DNA of 64,000 bases from Rhodococcoides fascians A25f (GCF_000760935.2 NZ_CP049744.1:5487501-5551500); one strand, 5' to 3'. Shown: positions 27,817 through 37,002, counted from the stretch's first letter. The notes: generated by a model not told the origin, from the letters alone. Program-made: numbers and translations.

Positions 27817-28902
27817 TCAGCTCTCGGTGCGGTTGCCCTCCGCATCCCAATGCTCGGCGACCTTTTTCGACGGCTGCACTCGCGGCGGCTCGCCGGGCAT
27901 CTTGGGATAGTCGGGCGGGAAGTTGAGCTCTCCGCCCGGCAATGTTTCCCACAGGTGCAGAAGGGGTTCGAGCGAGTAGGCCTGGGAATCCATGTCTGCC
28001 CACGGGTCGCCGTCCTGCACCAGTTCCGGCACCGTGACGAGGTTGAATTCACGCGGATCGGTGACGTCGGCCAACTGCGACCACGTCATCGGAGTACTGA
28101 CGGGTGCGCCCGGTCGAGCCCGCAGACTCCATGCGCTGGCGATCGTCCGGTCACGGTTGTTCTGGTTGTAATCGATGAAGATGCGTTCTCCGCGTTCCTC
28201 TTTCCACCAGTTCGTGGTCACCCCGTCGTCGCGACGTTCGAGTTCTCGGCCCAGTCCGATGGCCGCGTGGCGCACCTGCTCGAAGGTGTACTCGGGTTCG
28301 ATGCGGACGTAGATGTGAATCCCCCGATTACCGCTCGTCTTCGGATATCCACGTAACCCCAACTCTTCCAACAGCTCTCGCGTCACGTCGGCGACCCGCA
28401 GAGCGTCCGCGAACGTGGTGCCCGGCTGCGGATCGAGATCGAGACGCAACTCGTCGGGATGGTCCACCTCCGGTCGCCGCACCGGCCACGGGTGAAAGGT
28501 CAGCGTGCCCATCTGAGCCGCCCACACCAGCGCAGCCGGTTCCGAGGGACACAGCTCCTCGGCAGTGCGCTTGCTGGGGAACGCGATCTTCACCGTCTCG
28601 ATCCACTCGGGTGCACCCTTGGGCAACCGCTTCTGATAGAAGCCGTCGCCCTCCTTGTCCTGTGGGCCGAGCGCCAATCGCATGCCCTCGCGATAGCCGT
28701 CGGGCCATCGCTCCATAGCGGTGGGGCGGTCGCCGATCGCCCGCATCAACGGCTCGCCGACGGCGGCGAAGTACTCGCACACCTGCAGTTTGGTGATGCC
28801 GGGAGTGCGCTCGGTCGCCTCGTAGATCACGCGATCGGGGCTCGATACTCGTACTTCGCGTTCGCCGACCTGCACGAACGCCGGTGGTGTCTTCGCGGCC
28901 AT
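27817..28902 (-). CDS. Primase-polymerase (LigD-Pol-like, Prim-PolC type)
   Basis: 361 residues, a stand-alone archaeo-eukaryotic primase domain. The catalytic Asp pair is in LDLDPQPG (D155, D157), the SGNRGIHIY loop (190-198) binds nucleotide, and IFIDYNQN (241-248) gives the third Asp. Mycobacterial Prim-PolC (Rv3730c) is the close parallel: it fills short gaps with ribonucleotides and pairs with LigC. Here it starts two bases after the ligase stop, so the two are certainly one operon. It can substitute for or assist LigD Pol, whose full gene lies 33 kb away. Confidence 0.87.
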   Translation of the reverse strand: MAAKTPPAFVQVGEREVRVSSPDRVIYEATERTPGITKLQVCEYFAAVGEPLMRAIGDRPTAMERWPDGYREGMRLALGPQDKEGDGFYQKRLPKGAPEWIETVKIAFPSKRTAEELCPSEPAALVWAAQMGTLTFHPWPVRRPEVDHPDELRLDLDPQPGTTFADALRVADVTRELLEELGLRGYPKTSGNRGIHIYVRIEPEYTFEQVRHAAIGLGRELERRDDGVTTNWWKEERGERIFIDYNQNNRDRTIASAWSLRARPGAPVSTPMTWSQLADVTDPREFNLVTVPELVQDGDPWADMDSQAYSLEPLLHLWETLPGGELNFPPDYPKMPGEPPRVQPSKKVAEHWDAEGNRTES

Positions 28903-28904
28903 GG

Positions 28905-29954
28905 CTATCGCCCCCCGGCAATCACATCGGCGACGTCGTACCTCACCGGAACCTCGAGCTGGTCGTAGGCGCACGAGCGCGGCTCGCGATCCGGACGCCA
29001 GCGCAGGAACCGCGCCACATGCCGTAGCCGTGCACCTTCCATCTGGTCGTAGGCCACCTCGATGACCCGCTCGATGCGCACCGGTATCCAGTTGCGATCG
29101 TTGGACGAGTTCCAGCGGGTCGCCTCACCGTCGTACGTGACGTCCTCGCCGAGTCGGAGCGGCTCGAGTTCTTCGAGCAACTCCAGCCGCCGCTTGTCGG
29201 TGAACGCCGACGCACCGCCGATCATCCGCAAATCGTCACCATCGTAAAGACCGAGCAGTAGCGATCCGATACCGTTGCCGGATTTGTGAATCCGATAACC
29301 GATCAGCACGCAGTCCGCGGTGCGGGCATGCTTGATCTTGACCATCTCACGCTTGTTCGGCAGATAGAGCCCGTCGAGCTTCTTGGCCACCACCCCGTCG
29401 AGGCCTGCACCTTCGAATCGCTCGAACCAATCCTCGGCCACCGCCGCATCATCGGTGGCGGAGGTGACGAAGCAGCTCGGCCCGCCGGTGCCGACCGCGT
29501 CGAGCAATCTCGCTCGCCGCGTCGAGAACGGCTCGCTCGTCAGGTCCTCGGCACCGACGGCCAGCAGGTCGAATCCGATGAACTGCGCGGGCGTCTTCTC
29601 CGCCAGCATCGTCACCCGACTCGCCGCGGGGTGAATTCGCTCCGACAACGACTCCCAGTCGAGGCGCGTGGAACCGTTCTTCTCCCGGGGAACGACGATT
29701 TCGCCGTCGACGACGATCTTCTCCGGCAGCTCGGCCTTGACCGCCTCGACCAACTCCGGGAAGTATCGCGCCAGGTCCTTGCCCCCGCGTGAACCGAGTA
29801 CCACCTCGTCACCGTCGCGGAAGACGATGGCGCGAAACCCGTCCCATTTCGGCTCGTAGGACCACACCGGTGGCCCGTCCTCGGGCTGGGCGGGCACCAC
29901 TTTGGCTGCTTTGGCGAGCATCGGCGCGACCGGCACGGCAAGAGGAAGATCCAC
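28905..29954 (-). CDS. ligC: ATP-dependent DNA ligase (LigC-like)
   Basis: About 349 residues with the nucleotidyltransferase motifs: I EPKWDGFRA with the AMP-accepting Lys 36, III VVDGEIVV and FIGFDLLAVG, IV DGVVAKK and V KIKHARTADC, then an OB-fold. This is the LigC group of minimal ligases, which seals nicks in excision repair and as back-up in end joining. GTG 29954 gives the short N-terminus (DLPLAVPVAPML) expected from mycobacterial LigC; ATG 29963 is also possible. The first gene of the operon with the primase-polymerase. Confidence 0.88.
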   Translation of the reverse strand: MDLPLAVPVAPMLAKAAKVVPAQPEDGPPVWSYEPKWDGFRAIVFRDGDEVVLGSRGGKDLARYFPELVEAVKAELPEKIVVDGEIVVPREKNGSTRLDWESLSERIHPAASRVTMLAEKTPAQFIGFDLLAVGAEDLTSEPFSTRRARLLDAVGTGGPSCFVTSATDDAAVAEDWFERFEGAGLDGVVAKKLDGLYLPNKREMVKIKHARTADCVLIGYRIHKSGNGIGSLLLGLYDGDDLRMIGGASAFTDKRRLELLEELEPLRLGEDVTYDGEATRWNSSNDRNWIPVRIERVIEVAYDQMEGARLRHVARFLRWRPDREPRSCAYDQLEVPVRYDVADVIAGGR

Positions 29955-30058
29955 GCAGATCATCCTGCCTCATGCGGCCGACAACCGAGTCCGATATTTT
30001 CTACACACAGACGATCGATGCACACAGCACGGTTGAATTCACGAGGGCAGGACTCACC

Positions 30059-30661
30059 ATGGCGTCATCCAACCGTTCGGTCCGCGCTCTCGTTCTCGCG
30101 CTGACGGCGTGCACGGCCCTGATACTCGCCGGGTGTGCCTCGGAAGTGTCCGGTACCGCCGTCGCCATCTCGGGTGCCACCATCGCGCCCACCACGACGA
30201 GTGCTCCTCGCACCACCGCTGCTCCAACCCCCGAGATCGACGACGGCGGCAGCGTCGACATCGATGTGGAGATCGGCGAGTGTGTGAACCTCGGCGGAAC
30301 GGTCGACGAGGCCACGATCGCCAATGCGGCCTGCGGATCGCCCGAGTCCAACTACGTCGTCTTCGCCAAGACGCCGACATCGGCCGAATGTCCCGCGGAC
30401 GCCGATCAGTACTACTACGAGACCTACTTCGACATCGAGCAGGGAGCCCTGTGCCTCGACATCGACTGGGTTGTCGGCGGATGCATGGACATCGTCGGTG
30501 AGTTCGCCCAGCGCGTCGACTGCGCCACTCCCGGTGCCGACACTCGCCGCGTCGTGACGATCCTGCAGGGCACCTCCTCGGTCGACGATTGCCCCGACCC
30601 TGCTCTCTACGGATACGAGAAAGACACCCGCAACTTCGTCGTCTGCGTAGAACGCTTGTGA
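30059..30661 (+). CDS. LppU-like lipoprotein
   Basis: 200 residues: a signal peptide with lipobox LAGC (Cys 26), a Thr/Ala/Pro-rich linker (about 38-62) and a Cys-containing domain that begins VEIGECVNLGG and holds several paired Cys (cysteines in AACGS, AECP, GALCL, GGCMD, DCATP, DDCPD, VVCVE) suggesting disulfides outside the membrane. This resembles mycobacterial LppU. Start ATG 30059 follows AGGGCAGGA. Its stop overlaps the MFS start (GTGA), so the two are co-expressed; divergent from ligC. Role unknown. Confidence 0.72.
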   Translation: MASSNRSVRALVLALTACTALILAGCASEVSGTAVAISGATIAPTTTSAPRTTAAPTPEIDDGGSVDIDVEIGECVNLGGTVDEATIANAACGSPESNYVVFAKTPTSAECPADADQYYYETYFDIEQGALCLDIDWVVGGCMDIVGEFAQRVDCATPGADTRRVVTILQGTSSVDDCPDPALYGYEKDTRNFVVCVERL

Positions 30662-32091
30662 CCGCTGAGGGCATCGCACTCTCCAGCGCCAGAGGGCGGT
30701 GGATCGTCGCGACCACGGTGCTCGGCTCGGCTCTGGCGATGCTCGACGCCACCGTGGTCAATATCGCGTTGCCCGCGATCGGCCGCGACCTCGGAGCAGG
30801 CGTCACCGGTCTGCAATGGACTCTGAGCGGCTACACCCTCGCGCTGGCCTCGCTGATTCTGCTCGGCGGCTCCCTCGGTGACCGGCTCGGGCGCAGACGG
30901 GTGTTCATCTGGGGCACAGTCTGGTTCGCGGCCGCGTCGGTACTGTGCGGCCTTGCTCCCAACATCGAGGTGCTGATCGCCGCTCGGCTGCTGCAGGGCG
31001 TGGGAGCGGCGTTGCTCACTCCCGGTTCGCTGGCACTGATCTCGGCGTCCATCAAGGCCGAGGATCGGGGCGCGGCGATCGGGCTCTGGTCGGGTCTGGG
31101 CGGCGTCGCGTCGGCCATCGGTCCACTGCTCGGCGGCTGGTTGGTCGACGCCGTCGGCTGGCGTGCGGTGTTCCTGATCAACATCCCACTCGCTGTCGTG
31201 GTCGTGTCGGTGGCTGCAAAACATGTTCCGGAGAGCCGAGATCCGCACGCGTCCGGTCGCCTCGACGTGCCGGGCGCGATGACGGTTGCAGCCGCATTGG
31301 GTCTGCTCACGTACGGGTTGATCGAGTCGCACACCGTGGCGTTGGTACTCGGGGTTGTCGCGGTCGGAGTGTTCGTGGTGATCGAGCGCCGCTCTCACGA
31401 TCCATTGGTGCCACCGTCACTGTTTGCTTCCCGAGTGTTCTTGGCGGCCAACCTCGTTACCTTCGCCGTCTACGCGGCCCTGGGCGGAGTGTTCTTCCTT
31501 CTGGTGTTGCAGTTGCAGTTCGCCGTGGGCTACTCTCCCATCGCGGCCGGAGTGTCGACGCTGCCGATCACAGCCCTGATGCTCGTACTGTCTGCCCGCG
31601 CGGGCCGAGTGGCCGGGCGTATCGGACCACGAATTCCGATGACGGTCGGGCCACTGCTGTCGGCTCTCGGGTTGCTGCTGATGCTGCGCATCGGTCCTGG
31701 ATCCAGTTATGTCGCAGACATTCTGCCTGCGGTCGTCGTGTTCGGTCTCGGCTTGTCCGCGCTCGTCGCCCCGTTGACCGCGGCCGTCCTGGGTGCGGTG
31801 TCCACCGACCGAGCCGGCATCGCGTCGGGGGTCAACAACGCCGTGGCCCGCACCAGCCAACTTCTGGCTGTGGCTGCGCTGCCTGCACTCGCGGGTATCG
31901 CCGGGTCCGATTACTCTGCGCCGGAGGTGTTCTCGGCCGGCTTCCACACAGCGATGCTCCTGTGTGCCGGACTGTTGGTGATCGGTGCCGTCATCGCGGC
32001 AGTACTGATCCGAGGGACGGGCGACACGTCGAACTGTCCACCGCACTGCGACATGACGTCACCACCGTTGGCACCGCGACGGAGCGCGTGA
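30658..32091 (+). CDS. MFS drug efflux transporter (DHA2, EmrB/QacA type)
   Basis: 477 residues, about fourteen transmembrane helices. The conserved motif A is in GDRLGRRRVF and the DHA2 motif C in GPLLGGWLVD; the N-terminus LDATVVNIALPAI is typical. It exports drugs or metabolites using the proton gradient. GTG 30658 overlaps the lipoprotein stop by four bases. It stops one base before the end of the convergent universal stress protein gene. The close pairing with an LppU-like lipoprotein is unusual and may mean a periplasmic partner. Confidence 0.87.
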   Translation: MTAEGIALSSARGRWIVATTVLGSALAMLDATVVNIALPAIGRDLGAGVTGLQWTLSGYTLALASLILLGGSLGDRLGRRRVFIWGTVWFAAASVLCGLAPNIEVLIAARLLQGVGAALLTPGSLALISASIKAEDRGAAIGLWSGLGGVASAIGPLLGGWLVDAVGWRAVFLINIPLAVVVVSVAAKHVPESRDPHASGRLDVPGAMTVAAALGLLTYGLIESHTVALVLGVVAVGVFVVIERRSHDPLVPPSLFASRVFLAANLVTFAVYAALGGVFFLLVLQLQFAVGYSPIAAGVSTLPITALMLVLSARAGRVAGRIGPRIPMTVGPLLSALGLLLMLRIGPGSSYVADILPAVVVFGLGLSALVAPLTAAVLGAVSTDRAGIASGVNNAVARTSQLLAVAALPALAGIAGSDYSAPEVFSAGFHTAMLLCAGLLVIGAVIAAVLIRGTGDTSNCPPHCDMTSPPLAPRRSA

Positions 32092-32092
32092 C

Positions 32093-32971
32093 TCAGCGCA
32101 CGACCAGCACCGAACAGTCGGCGTGGTGAACGAGGTTCTGGCTGACCGATCCCAGAACTGCCCCACGCAGAGCGCCACGACCCCGGCATCCCACCACGAT
32201 CATCGACGCCGATGCAGACAGCGCGCGAAGTCCACGGGTCGGGCTCGACTGGGCGCTCACCGTCGTCAACTTCACCTCGGGATACTTCTCGTGCATCTTC
32301 TCCACATGCATTTCGAGCCAACGCTTCTCGTGTTCTCGCACCGCCTCCCAATCGATGTAACCCGCCCCCGTTCCGATGCCGGCCTGGGCCGCGAACCCCC
32401 AGTAGTTGACCGCGACCACCGGTACGCCCATGTTGTCGGCCATCTCGAGCGCGGTGCCGAGTGCTCGATCGGACTGCTCGCTGCCGTCGATCCCGACCAC
32501 GATCGGGCGGCCTGCTTCAGCCCTCTCGGTCTCGCTGCGGAGCAGCAATACCGGGCAGTGCGCGTGTGTCACGACACGAAGCGTGTTGCTACCGAGCGTC
32601 AGATCGCGGATTACGTTCGACTTCCGTGATCCCAGAACGACCATGTCTGCGCCGACGTCGGCCACGTACGACGCTATGCTGCCGTCGACATCGACGGTTT
32701 CCACGGTGACCGTGGGTGCGACGTCGTGAATCGCTCCCTCCGCCCGGACCAATTGTTTGCGGCCCATGGCTCGAAGATCTCTCTCCAATGCGCCGCCGTC
32801 GACGAATTGCGCCGACCCGTACCAGTCCCCCACTGGCACAGCGTGAACGAGCCGTACGGTCGCGTGGACCTTGTCTGCATACGTCGCAGCCCATCGAGCT
32901 GCAGCCTCGGCCTCGGCCGAGCCGTCGATGCCCACGAGGATGGGAAGCGTTCGGGCGGTGGAATTACTCAT
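32093..32971 (-). CDS. Universal stress protein, two UspA domains
   Basis: 292 residues made of two UspA domains (about 9-150 and 155-292). The ATP-binding consensus GxxG(9)GS is clear in the second (GCRGRGALRGAVLGS) and degenerate in the first. Such tandem USPs (Rv2623 in M. tuberculosis) are induced by hypoxia or nitric oxide and slow growth. It stands alone on the minus strand, opposite the MFS gene, near a related USP-Acg operon at 34-36 kb. Start ATG 32971 follows AGGAAGAG. Confidence 0.88.
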   Translation of the reverse strand: MSNSTARTLPILVGIDGSAEAEAAARWAATYADKVHATVRLVHAVPVGDWYGSAQFVDGGALERDLRAMGRKQLVRAEGAIHDVAPTVTVETVDVDGSIASYVADVGADMVVLGSRKSNVIRDLTLGSNTLRVVTHAHCPVLLLRSETERAEAGRPIVVGIDGSEQSDRALGTALEMADNMGVPVVAVNYWGFAAQAGIGTGAGYIDWEAVREHEKRWLEMHVEKMHEKYPEVKLTTVSAQSSPTRGLRALSASASMIVVGCRGRGALRGAVLGSVSQNLVHHADCSVLVVR

Positions 32972-33020
32972 GTGCTCTTCCTGTCTCCATGTAAGTGTGC
33001 AGTGGCGAAATTCGAGTCGG

Positions 33021-33410
33021 TCAACGGCCGAAGAGTGCGGACACCTCTACGAGATCGATGTCGGTCCGGCAACCACTCGGCTCCAGTTCGACGTAGAAGC
33101 TCTCGTAGCCGCGCGGGTCCGCGCCTCGTTCCCCCGTGTTGCGTCGCTCGAGGACTCTCGCGCCCGGCCACCGATCGAGAACAGCCGTTCGGAGAAGGTG
33201 TCCGTCCGGCGAGACCCCGCTGGCCGGACCGTATTCGGCGATCATCACCGCACGGACGACACCGTCGATCGACGCAGTGGTCACCGGGAACTTTCTCGGT
33301 TTCGGTTCTGTCGGTATTTCGACCGTGACGGAGTCGGAGTCGACTCGCACTGGATCCGGAACCTGGCGTCCTTCGTTACCGGTCGTCGTCGGGTTCTCCG
33401 GTCTCATCAC
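33021..33410 (-). CDS. Hypothetical protein (129 residues)
   Basis: A small soluble protein with a charged N-terminus. The start is GTG 33410 (overlapping the upstream stop, GTGA), with ATG 33407 immediately after as an alternative. No family recognised. It is the second gene of a two-gene set with the small membrane protein at 33407-33679, and lies 49 bp from the universal stress protein gene on the same strand. The neighbourhood suggests a stress-related role, but this is inference only. Confidence 0.5.
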   Translation of the reverse strand: MMRPENPTTTGNEGRQVPDPVRVDSDSVTVEIPTEPKPRKFPVTTASIDGVVRAVMIAEYGPASGVSPDGHLLRTAVLDRWPGARVLERRNTGERGADPRGYESFYVELEPSGCRTDIDLVEVSALFGR

Positions 33411-33679
33411 TTCGGCCCGGCGACGGAGGCTGAATCCGAAGTCGCATGCAACCTCTGCGCGGTATGTTGCCCTGCTCGCAAGCTCAGTGCGGCCGCAACG
33501 AACATCGCTGCTGCCCCACCCCCGCTGACCACAGCCCAGCCGGCCACACCGGACGCGAGCAATGTCAAGAACAGGCCCACCGCGGCAACACCACAGACCA
33601 GCAGCACCTCGGCGAGCACGTTTTCGGCTTCGGCCAACACGGAACGTCGGTCGTGCCCGTCGTGCAATTCATGCTTCAT
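33407..33679 (-). CDS. Small membrane protein (90 residues)
   Basis: The start ATG 33679 has GAGGAG six bases upstream, which is much better than the earlier ATGs (33718, 33856) in the same open frame. The product begins with a charged stretch (KHELHDGHDRR), then two hydrophobic helices (about 23-65), then a short hydrophilic tail. No family recognised. It is coupled to the downstream hypothetical gene by a GTGA overlap. About 60-80 bp upstream lies a DosR-like half-site. Confidence 0.55.
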   Translation of the reverse strand: MKHELHDGHDRRSVLAEAENVLAEVLLVCGVAAVGLFLTLLASGVAGWAVVSGGGAAAMFVAAALSLRAGQHTAQRLHATSDSASVAGPK

Positions 33680-33740
33680 CTCGAACTCCTCGTGTCGACG
33701 ATTCGGTAAGGCCGACATTGCCGTCCCTCGCATGCCGTTG

Positions 33741-33760
33741 GGAGAGTCGAAAGTCCCGAT
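33741..33760 (-). promoter_or_regulatory. DosR-like half-site upstream of the small membrane protein gene
   Basis: On the minus strand ATCGGGACTTT gives a near-perfect left half of the mycobacterial DosR box (TTSGGGACTWWAGTCCCSAA); the right half is degraded. The setting (universal stress proteins, Acg-like nitroreductase) resembles a DosR regulon. Only the half-site is seen, and nothing similar was found upstream of the nitroreductase. Confidence 0.3.
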
Positions 33761-33944
33761 ATTTTCGGCATGAGGCTCGAACTTCCACCACGGCTCATCG
33801 GAACGCCCGAGGATCCTTTGCTGCACCTCGGTCGTGTGGTTGCCATCGAATTTCATTGCAGCAGAGTATGTTTGCGAACATTGCGTGGCCGCGCCGCAGC
33901 GCCGTGCGCCCGCAGACGGCGGGCAGGACGCAGAGCATGATCGG

Positions 33945-34379
33945 TCAGCGCGCCAGCTCGACCCCCGACACCGAGGTCGGGCTCACTTCGACGAGTCTGT
34001 GCATCGGCGGACCGTCCGAATGTGGTCGCGGCAGTAATTCTTCGAGGACTTCGAGTCGCACATCCACGACCGCACGGGCAATTCCGTGAATCACCACAGT
34101 CGAGTCGGTCGTACGAGCGCCGTCCTCGGCGTCGACTTCCAGGACGACCGCGGAATCGAGCACACTGCGTCCCAATCGCGACCGCCCATCTGCGTAGAAG
34201 TACACCCGAGTTCCGATCCAGACGATGGACACGATGTCGATGGTGGGCCCGAAGTGGTCGTGGCCGATCAGTCGTGCCACTGTTGCTTGCCGCGCGAGCC
34301 GATGCGCAGTGGCCGAATCGAGAATTCGTCGACGCTCGCCGCTATTGTGCGTGCTGTTCGGTACTGTGCGGTTCGTCAT
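33945..34379 (-). CDS. Pyridoxamine 5'-phosphate oxidase-like flavoprotein
   Basis: 144 residues with the split-barrel flavin-binding pattern: a short N-terminal helix, then VARLIGHDHFGPTIDIVSIVWIGTRVYFYADG. Relatives bind FMN or F420 and reduce small molecules; several are in the mycobacterial dormancy regulon. Start ATG 34379 overlaps the USP stop (ATGA). The last gene of the operon nitroreductase - USP - this gene. Cofactor not certain. Confidence 0.7.
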   Translation of the reverse strand: MTNRTVPNSTHNSGERRRILDSATAHRLARQATVARLIGHDHFGPTIDIVSIVWIGTRVYFYADGRSRLGRSVLDSAVVLEVDAEDGARTTDSTVVIHGIARAVVDVRLEVLEELLPRPHSDGPPMHRLVEVSPTSVSGVELAR

Positions 34380-35257
34380 CGGTCTCTGCAGATCATCACC
34401 GGGCAGTGGGCGTGCCGGGTGAGGTTGCTACTGGTCGACCCGAACAGTGCCCGGGCCACCACTCCTCGACCGTGACTGCCGACCACCACGAGACCGGCTC
34501 GTTTGGACAGGTCGACCAACAGATGCGCCGGGTTTCCTTGTTGCACAATATGTTCGACGCTGACATCCGGATATTTCTCGGCCCACCCGGCCAGACATTC
34601 GGACATCAGCATTCGCTGTTCACTCTCGATCTCGATGGGGTCGGGCGATCCGGGTAGAGAGAGCGCCGCCCCCTGCGACAGCGAGTTCCAGGCAAGCGCG
34701 GCGATCAGCGACACACCGAACAACGAGGCCAGCTCGAAGGCTTGTCCGACGGCCACCTCACTGGTCGCGCTGCCGTCGATACCGACGAGAATCGGTGCAT
34801 CGACGACGTCTGCGCCCTCCCGCCACACGATCACCGGGCACTGGGCCGCGTTCGAGATCTCCTGCGTCGTACTCCCGAACAATGCGGACACGATCGGACC
34901 CGAACCGGAATTGCCGACGACGAGCATGCGCGCGGTACGAGAGAGTTCGACCATCATCGCGCATGCGGACGTCTCCTCCACCGAGGTGGTCACTGCATTG
35001 TTCGGATGCCGTGCCAGCACAGCGGCAGCAACGTCTGTGACGACGCGTTCGGCCGCCCGGCGCTGCTCGTCCCACACGTCCCTCGGTATCACCGATGCGG
35101 ACTCGCCCAGGTAGAACGCGGGCTGCTGCACGGCACCGGCGATGTGCATCGGAGAACCCAATCTCTCCGCGATGGCCGCCGCCCACAGAGCAGCGCTGAC
35201 ACTGTTGGGCGAACCATCCACGCCCACAACGATTTTCTGATGAGCTGCAAGAATCAC
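34376..35257 (-). CDS. Universal stress protein, two UspA domains
   Basis: 293 residues with two UspA domains. The second has a clean ATP motif, GSHGRGVVARALFGSTSSN; the first has GNSGSGPIVSALFGSTTQE, also a good match. GTG 35257 has AGGAG six bases upstream and overlaps the nitroreductase stop (GTGA). It is the middle gene of a three-gene stress operon and a paralogue of the USP at 32093-32971. Likely bound to ATP in the cytoplasm and induced in low oxygen or stationary phase. Confidence 0.88.
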   Translation of the reverse strand: MILAAHQKIVVGVDGSPNSVSAALWAAAIAERLGSPMHIAGAVQQPAFYLGESASVIPRDVWDEQRRAAERVVTDVAAAVLARHPNNAVTTSVEETSACAMMVELSRTARMLVVGNSGSGPIVSALFGSTTQEISNAAQCPVIVWREGADVVDAPILVGIDGSATSEVAVGQAFELASLFGVSLIAALAWNSLSQGAALSLPGSPDPIEIESEQRMLMSECLAGWAEKYPDVSVEHIVQQGNPAHLLVDLSKRAGLVVVGSHGRGVVARALFGSTSSNLTRHAHCPVMICRDR

Positions 35258-36255
35258 GATCGTCTCCTGTTCGGTGTGCGGGCGGGCGCAGACAGCACCG
35301 ACGCCACGGCGTGTCGAGGGGTTCGGGGTAGCGGCGAGCCGATCATGGGGGTGCCGACTCGAATCAGCAGCTGCGCCAGACCGTTTCGTGGGGCCAGGGA
35401 CTCGACCAGGTGCCTGCTTCCAGACTGTTCCGTCAAATGCGTCAGGGGGCATGTCGCCAGCCCGTCCGCGGTCGCTGCCAACAGGAATGCGGACATGGCT
35501 CGGCCGCACTGCAACCAATCGAGGCGCTCGTCCGATGCCGTGCCGAGCAACACCACCGTGGACTCGTCCTCGACCGGCTCGGTTGTGACCGTTCTGGCGA
35601 CCCGATGCGGTTCGGGAAATTGCCTGCCGACCTGCACCCTCGACGCCTCGGCCCGGTTCGTCAGAGCCTCCGGCGGAATTCCACCCGAGCGGAACGAGTG
35701 CCCGGCCCACCATCTGATCTCTGCCTGATAGGTCGCGTCGTACTTTCGTACGCTCGCGCTCAGTGTCGAGGCCTTCGCCAACGTCTGTTTGGACTCTGCC
35801 GACAGGACGGTCATGTCCGTGCCGTACTGCGCCTGACGGAGGTACCGCGTCAGAATACGATTGCTCGGCACCGGTCCGAACGCCCGCCGATCCGAGTGGC
35901 GGCGGTTGATCGCAGCCAACAAATCGAACTCGTGCGAGCGAGGATGTGCGTCGTGCACGAAGCGAACGTGCGCCAGATGATCGGGCGCACCCGGTGTGGG
36001 CAGCAGATCGATCTCGGTCGTCCACCTGAACGCCGCGGCGGCCTTCTCGAGGTGGTCCAACGCTGCCCCGCAGCTCAACACCATCTGTCGCTCGGTCGGG
36101 TCTATCACCCCGAGCAACCGTGAGCTGTCGGTGTACAGATCGAGTCCGCGTGCGGAGTAGGTCCACCGCCACGGCTGACTGTTGTGCACCGACGGTGCCC
36201 GACACGCGAGCTCCACCAGCATCTCCACCACGGCCGTATCCGGCTGATCGTTCAT
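35254..36255 (-). CDS. Acg-like nitroreductase family protein
   Basis: 333 residues with the two-part nitroreductase fold of the Acg (Rv2032) group: APSVHNSQPWRW (flavin-binding region near the N-terminus), then INRRHSDRRAFGPVP. Acg of M. tuberculosis binds FMN tightly and has a lid over the active site, so it is thought to sequester rather than turn over flavin. Start ATG 36255 follows GAGGAG; an earlier ATG at 36276 is less good. The first gene of the operon with a USP and a flavin protein, the same set seen in the DosR dormancy regulon. Confidence 0.83.
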   Translation of the reverse strand: MNDQPDTAVVEMLVELACRAPSVHNSQPWRWTYSARGLDLYTDSSRLLGVIDPTERQMVLSCGAALDHLEKAAAAFRWTTEIDLLPTPGAPDHLAHVRFVHDAHPRSHEFDLLAAINRRHSDRRAFGPVPSNRILTRYLRQAQYGTDMTVLSAESKQTLAKASTLSASVRKYDATYQAEIRWWAGHSFRSGGIPPEALTNRAEASRVQVGRQFPEPHRVARTVTTEPVEDESTVVLLGTASDERLDWLQCGRAMSAFLLAATADGLATCPLTHLTEQSGSRHLVESLAPRNGLAQLLIRVGTPMIGSPLPRTPRHAVASVLSAPARTPNRRRS

Positions 36256-36337
36256 CGACTCTCCTCGGCCTCCCACCCCGACGCGGTGGCTGCACCCACT
36301 GTCGCCCCGAGCTCGCCGTGCTCGACAGGGCCATTCG

Positions 36338-36967
36338 TCACTTGATGGAGGGCATTCCGGTCAGTGAGTTGGGTGCAGGCCGATCCTGGCGAATACCTCG
36401 CAGGTACGCCTCCAGAAGACGGTGGCAGGTCCTGTCCCAGTCGGGGTCGGCTCGGCGTGGTTGGGCGAGCATCGAGCCGAGAATCACTACGTCCTTCGGA
36501 GTCGTGTCCGGACGTAGCACGCCCGCGTCGATGCCACGATCGATGATTCGGCGGAGGGTGTCGTGGACCTGTCGACGTACCTCCGATGTGGCCGCGGAGG
36601 TGATCGACGGTCCGCCGTGCAGTGGCAGAACGAGATCGTTTCGTTGAGTTATCGCGGCGTCGACGAACCGGCGGAGACTGTCGATGGGCTCGATGCCGTC
36701 GACTTCGGCGCTTCGGACATTGGCGAGCACCTGCTCGAAAGATCGGTGCGTGAGGTAGGCGAGCAGATCTTGGCGGGTCGCAAAATGTCGGTAGAGGGTC
36801 CCGACTCCGACGCCCGCGTCGGCGGCGATCGTGCTCATGGGCACCTGCAGGCCATCGCGGTGGAACGCTGCCGTTGCCGCGCGGATCAGTTCCTGTCGGT
36901 TGCGTAGCGCATCGCTCCGCCGGTCGCGTGGAGGTGCAGTTTTCTTTCCTGGCATTGCGTCGTACAT
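36338..36967 (-). CDS. TetR-family regulator
   Basis: 209 residues. The helix-turn-helix is in TIAADAGVGVGTLYRHFATRQDLL and the N-terminus is basic; the C-terminal domain looks like that of SbtR/AcrR-type repressors. ATG 36967 (GGAAAG just upstream) is preferred over the internal ATG 36955. It is divergent from a cupin-esterase pair, and a 22-bp palindrome in the shared promoter region (37003-37024) is its likely operator. The repressor's ligand may be the esterase substrate. Confidence 0.82.
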   Translation of the reverse strand: MYDAMPGKKTAPPRDRRSDALRNRQELIRAATAAFHRDGLQVPMSTIAADAGVGVGTLYRHFATRQDLLAYLTHRSFEQVLANVRSAEVDGIEPIDSLRRFVDAAITQRNDLVLPLHGGPSITSAATSEVRRQVHDTLRRIIDRGIDAGVLRPDTTPKDVVILGSMLAQPRRADPDWDRTCHRLLEAYLRGIRQDRPAPNSLTGMPSIK

Positions 36968-37002
36968 CGCTTTCCAACGCAGTCCGTCTGGGCTACATTC
37001 AT

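Noticed and set aside
36256..36337. DosR box upstream of the Acg-like nitroreductase
   Set aside because: Only a loose GGGGCGACAGTGGG match was seen, without the two conserved half-sites.
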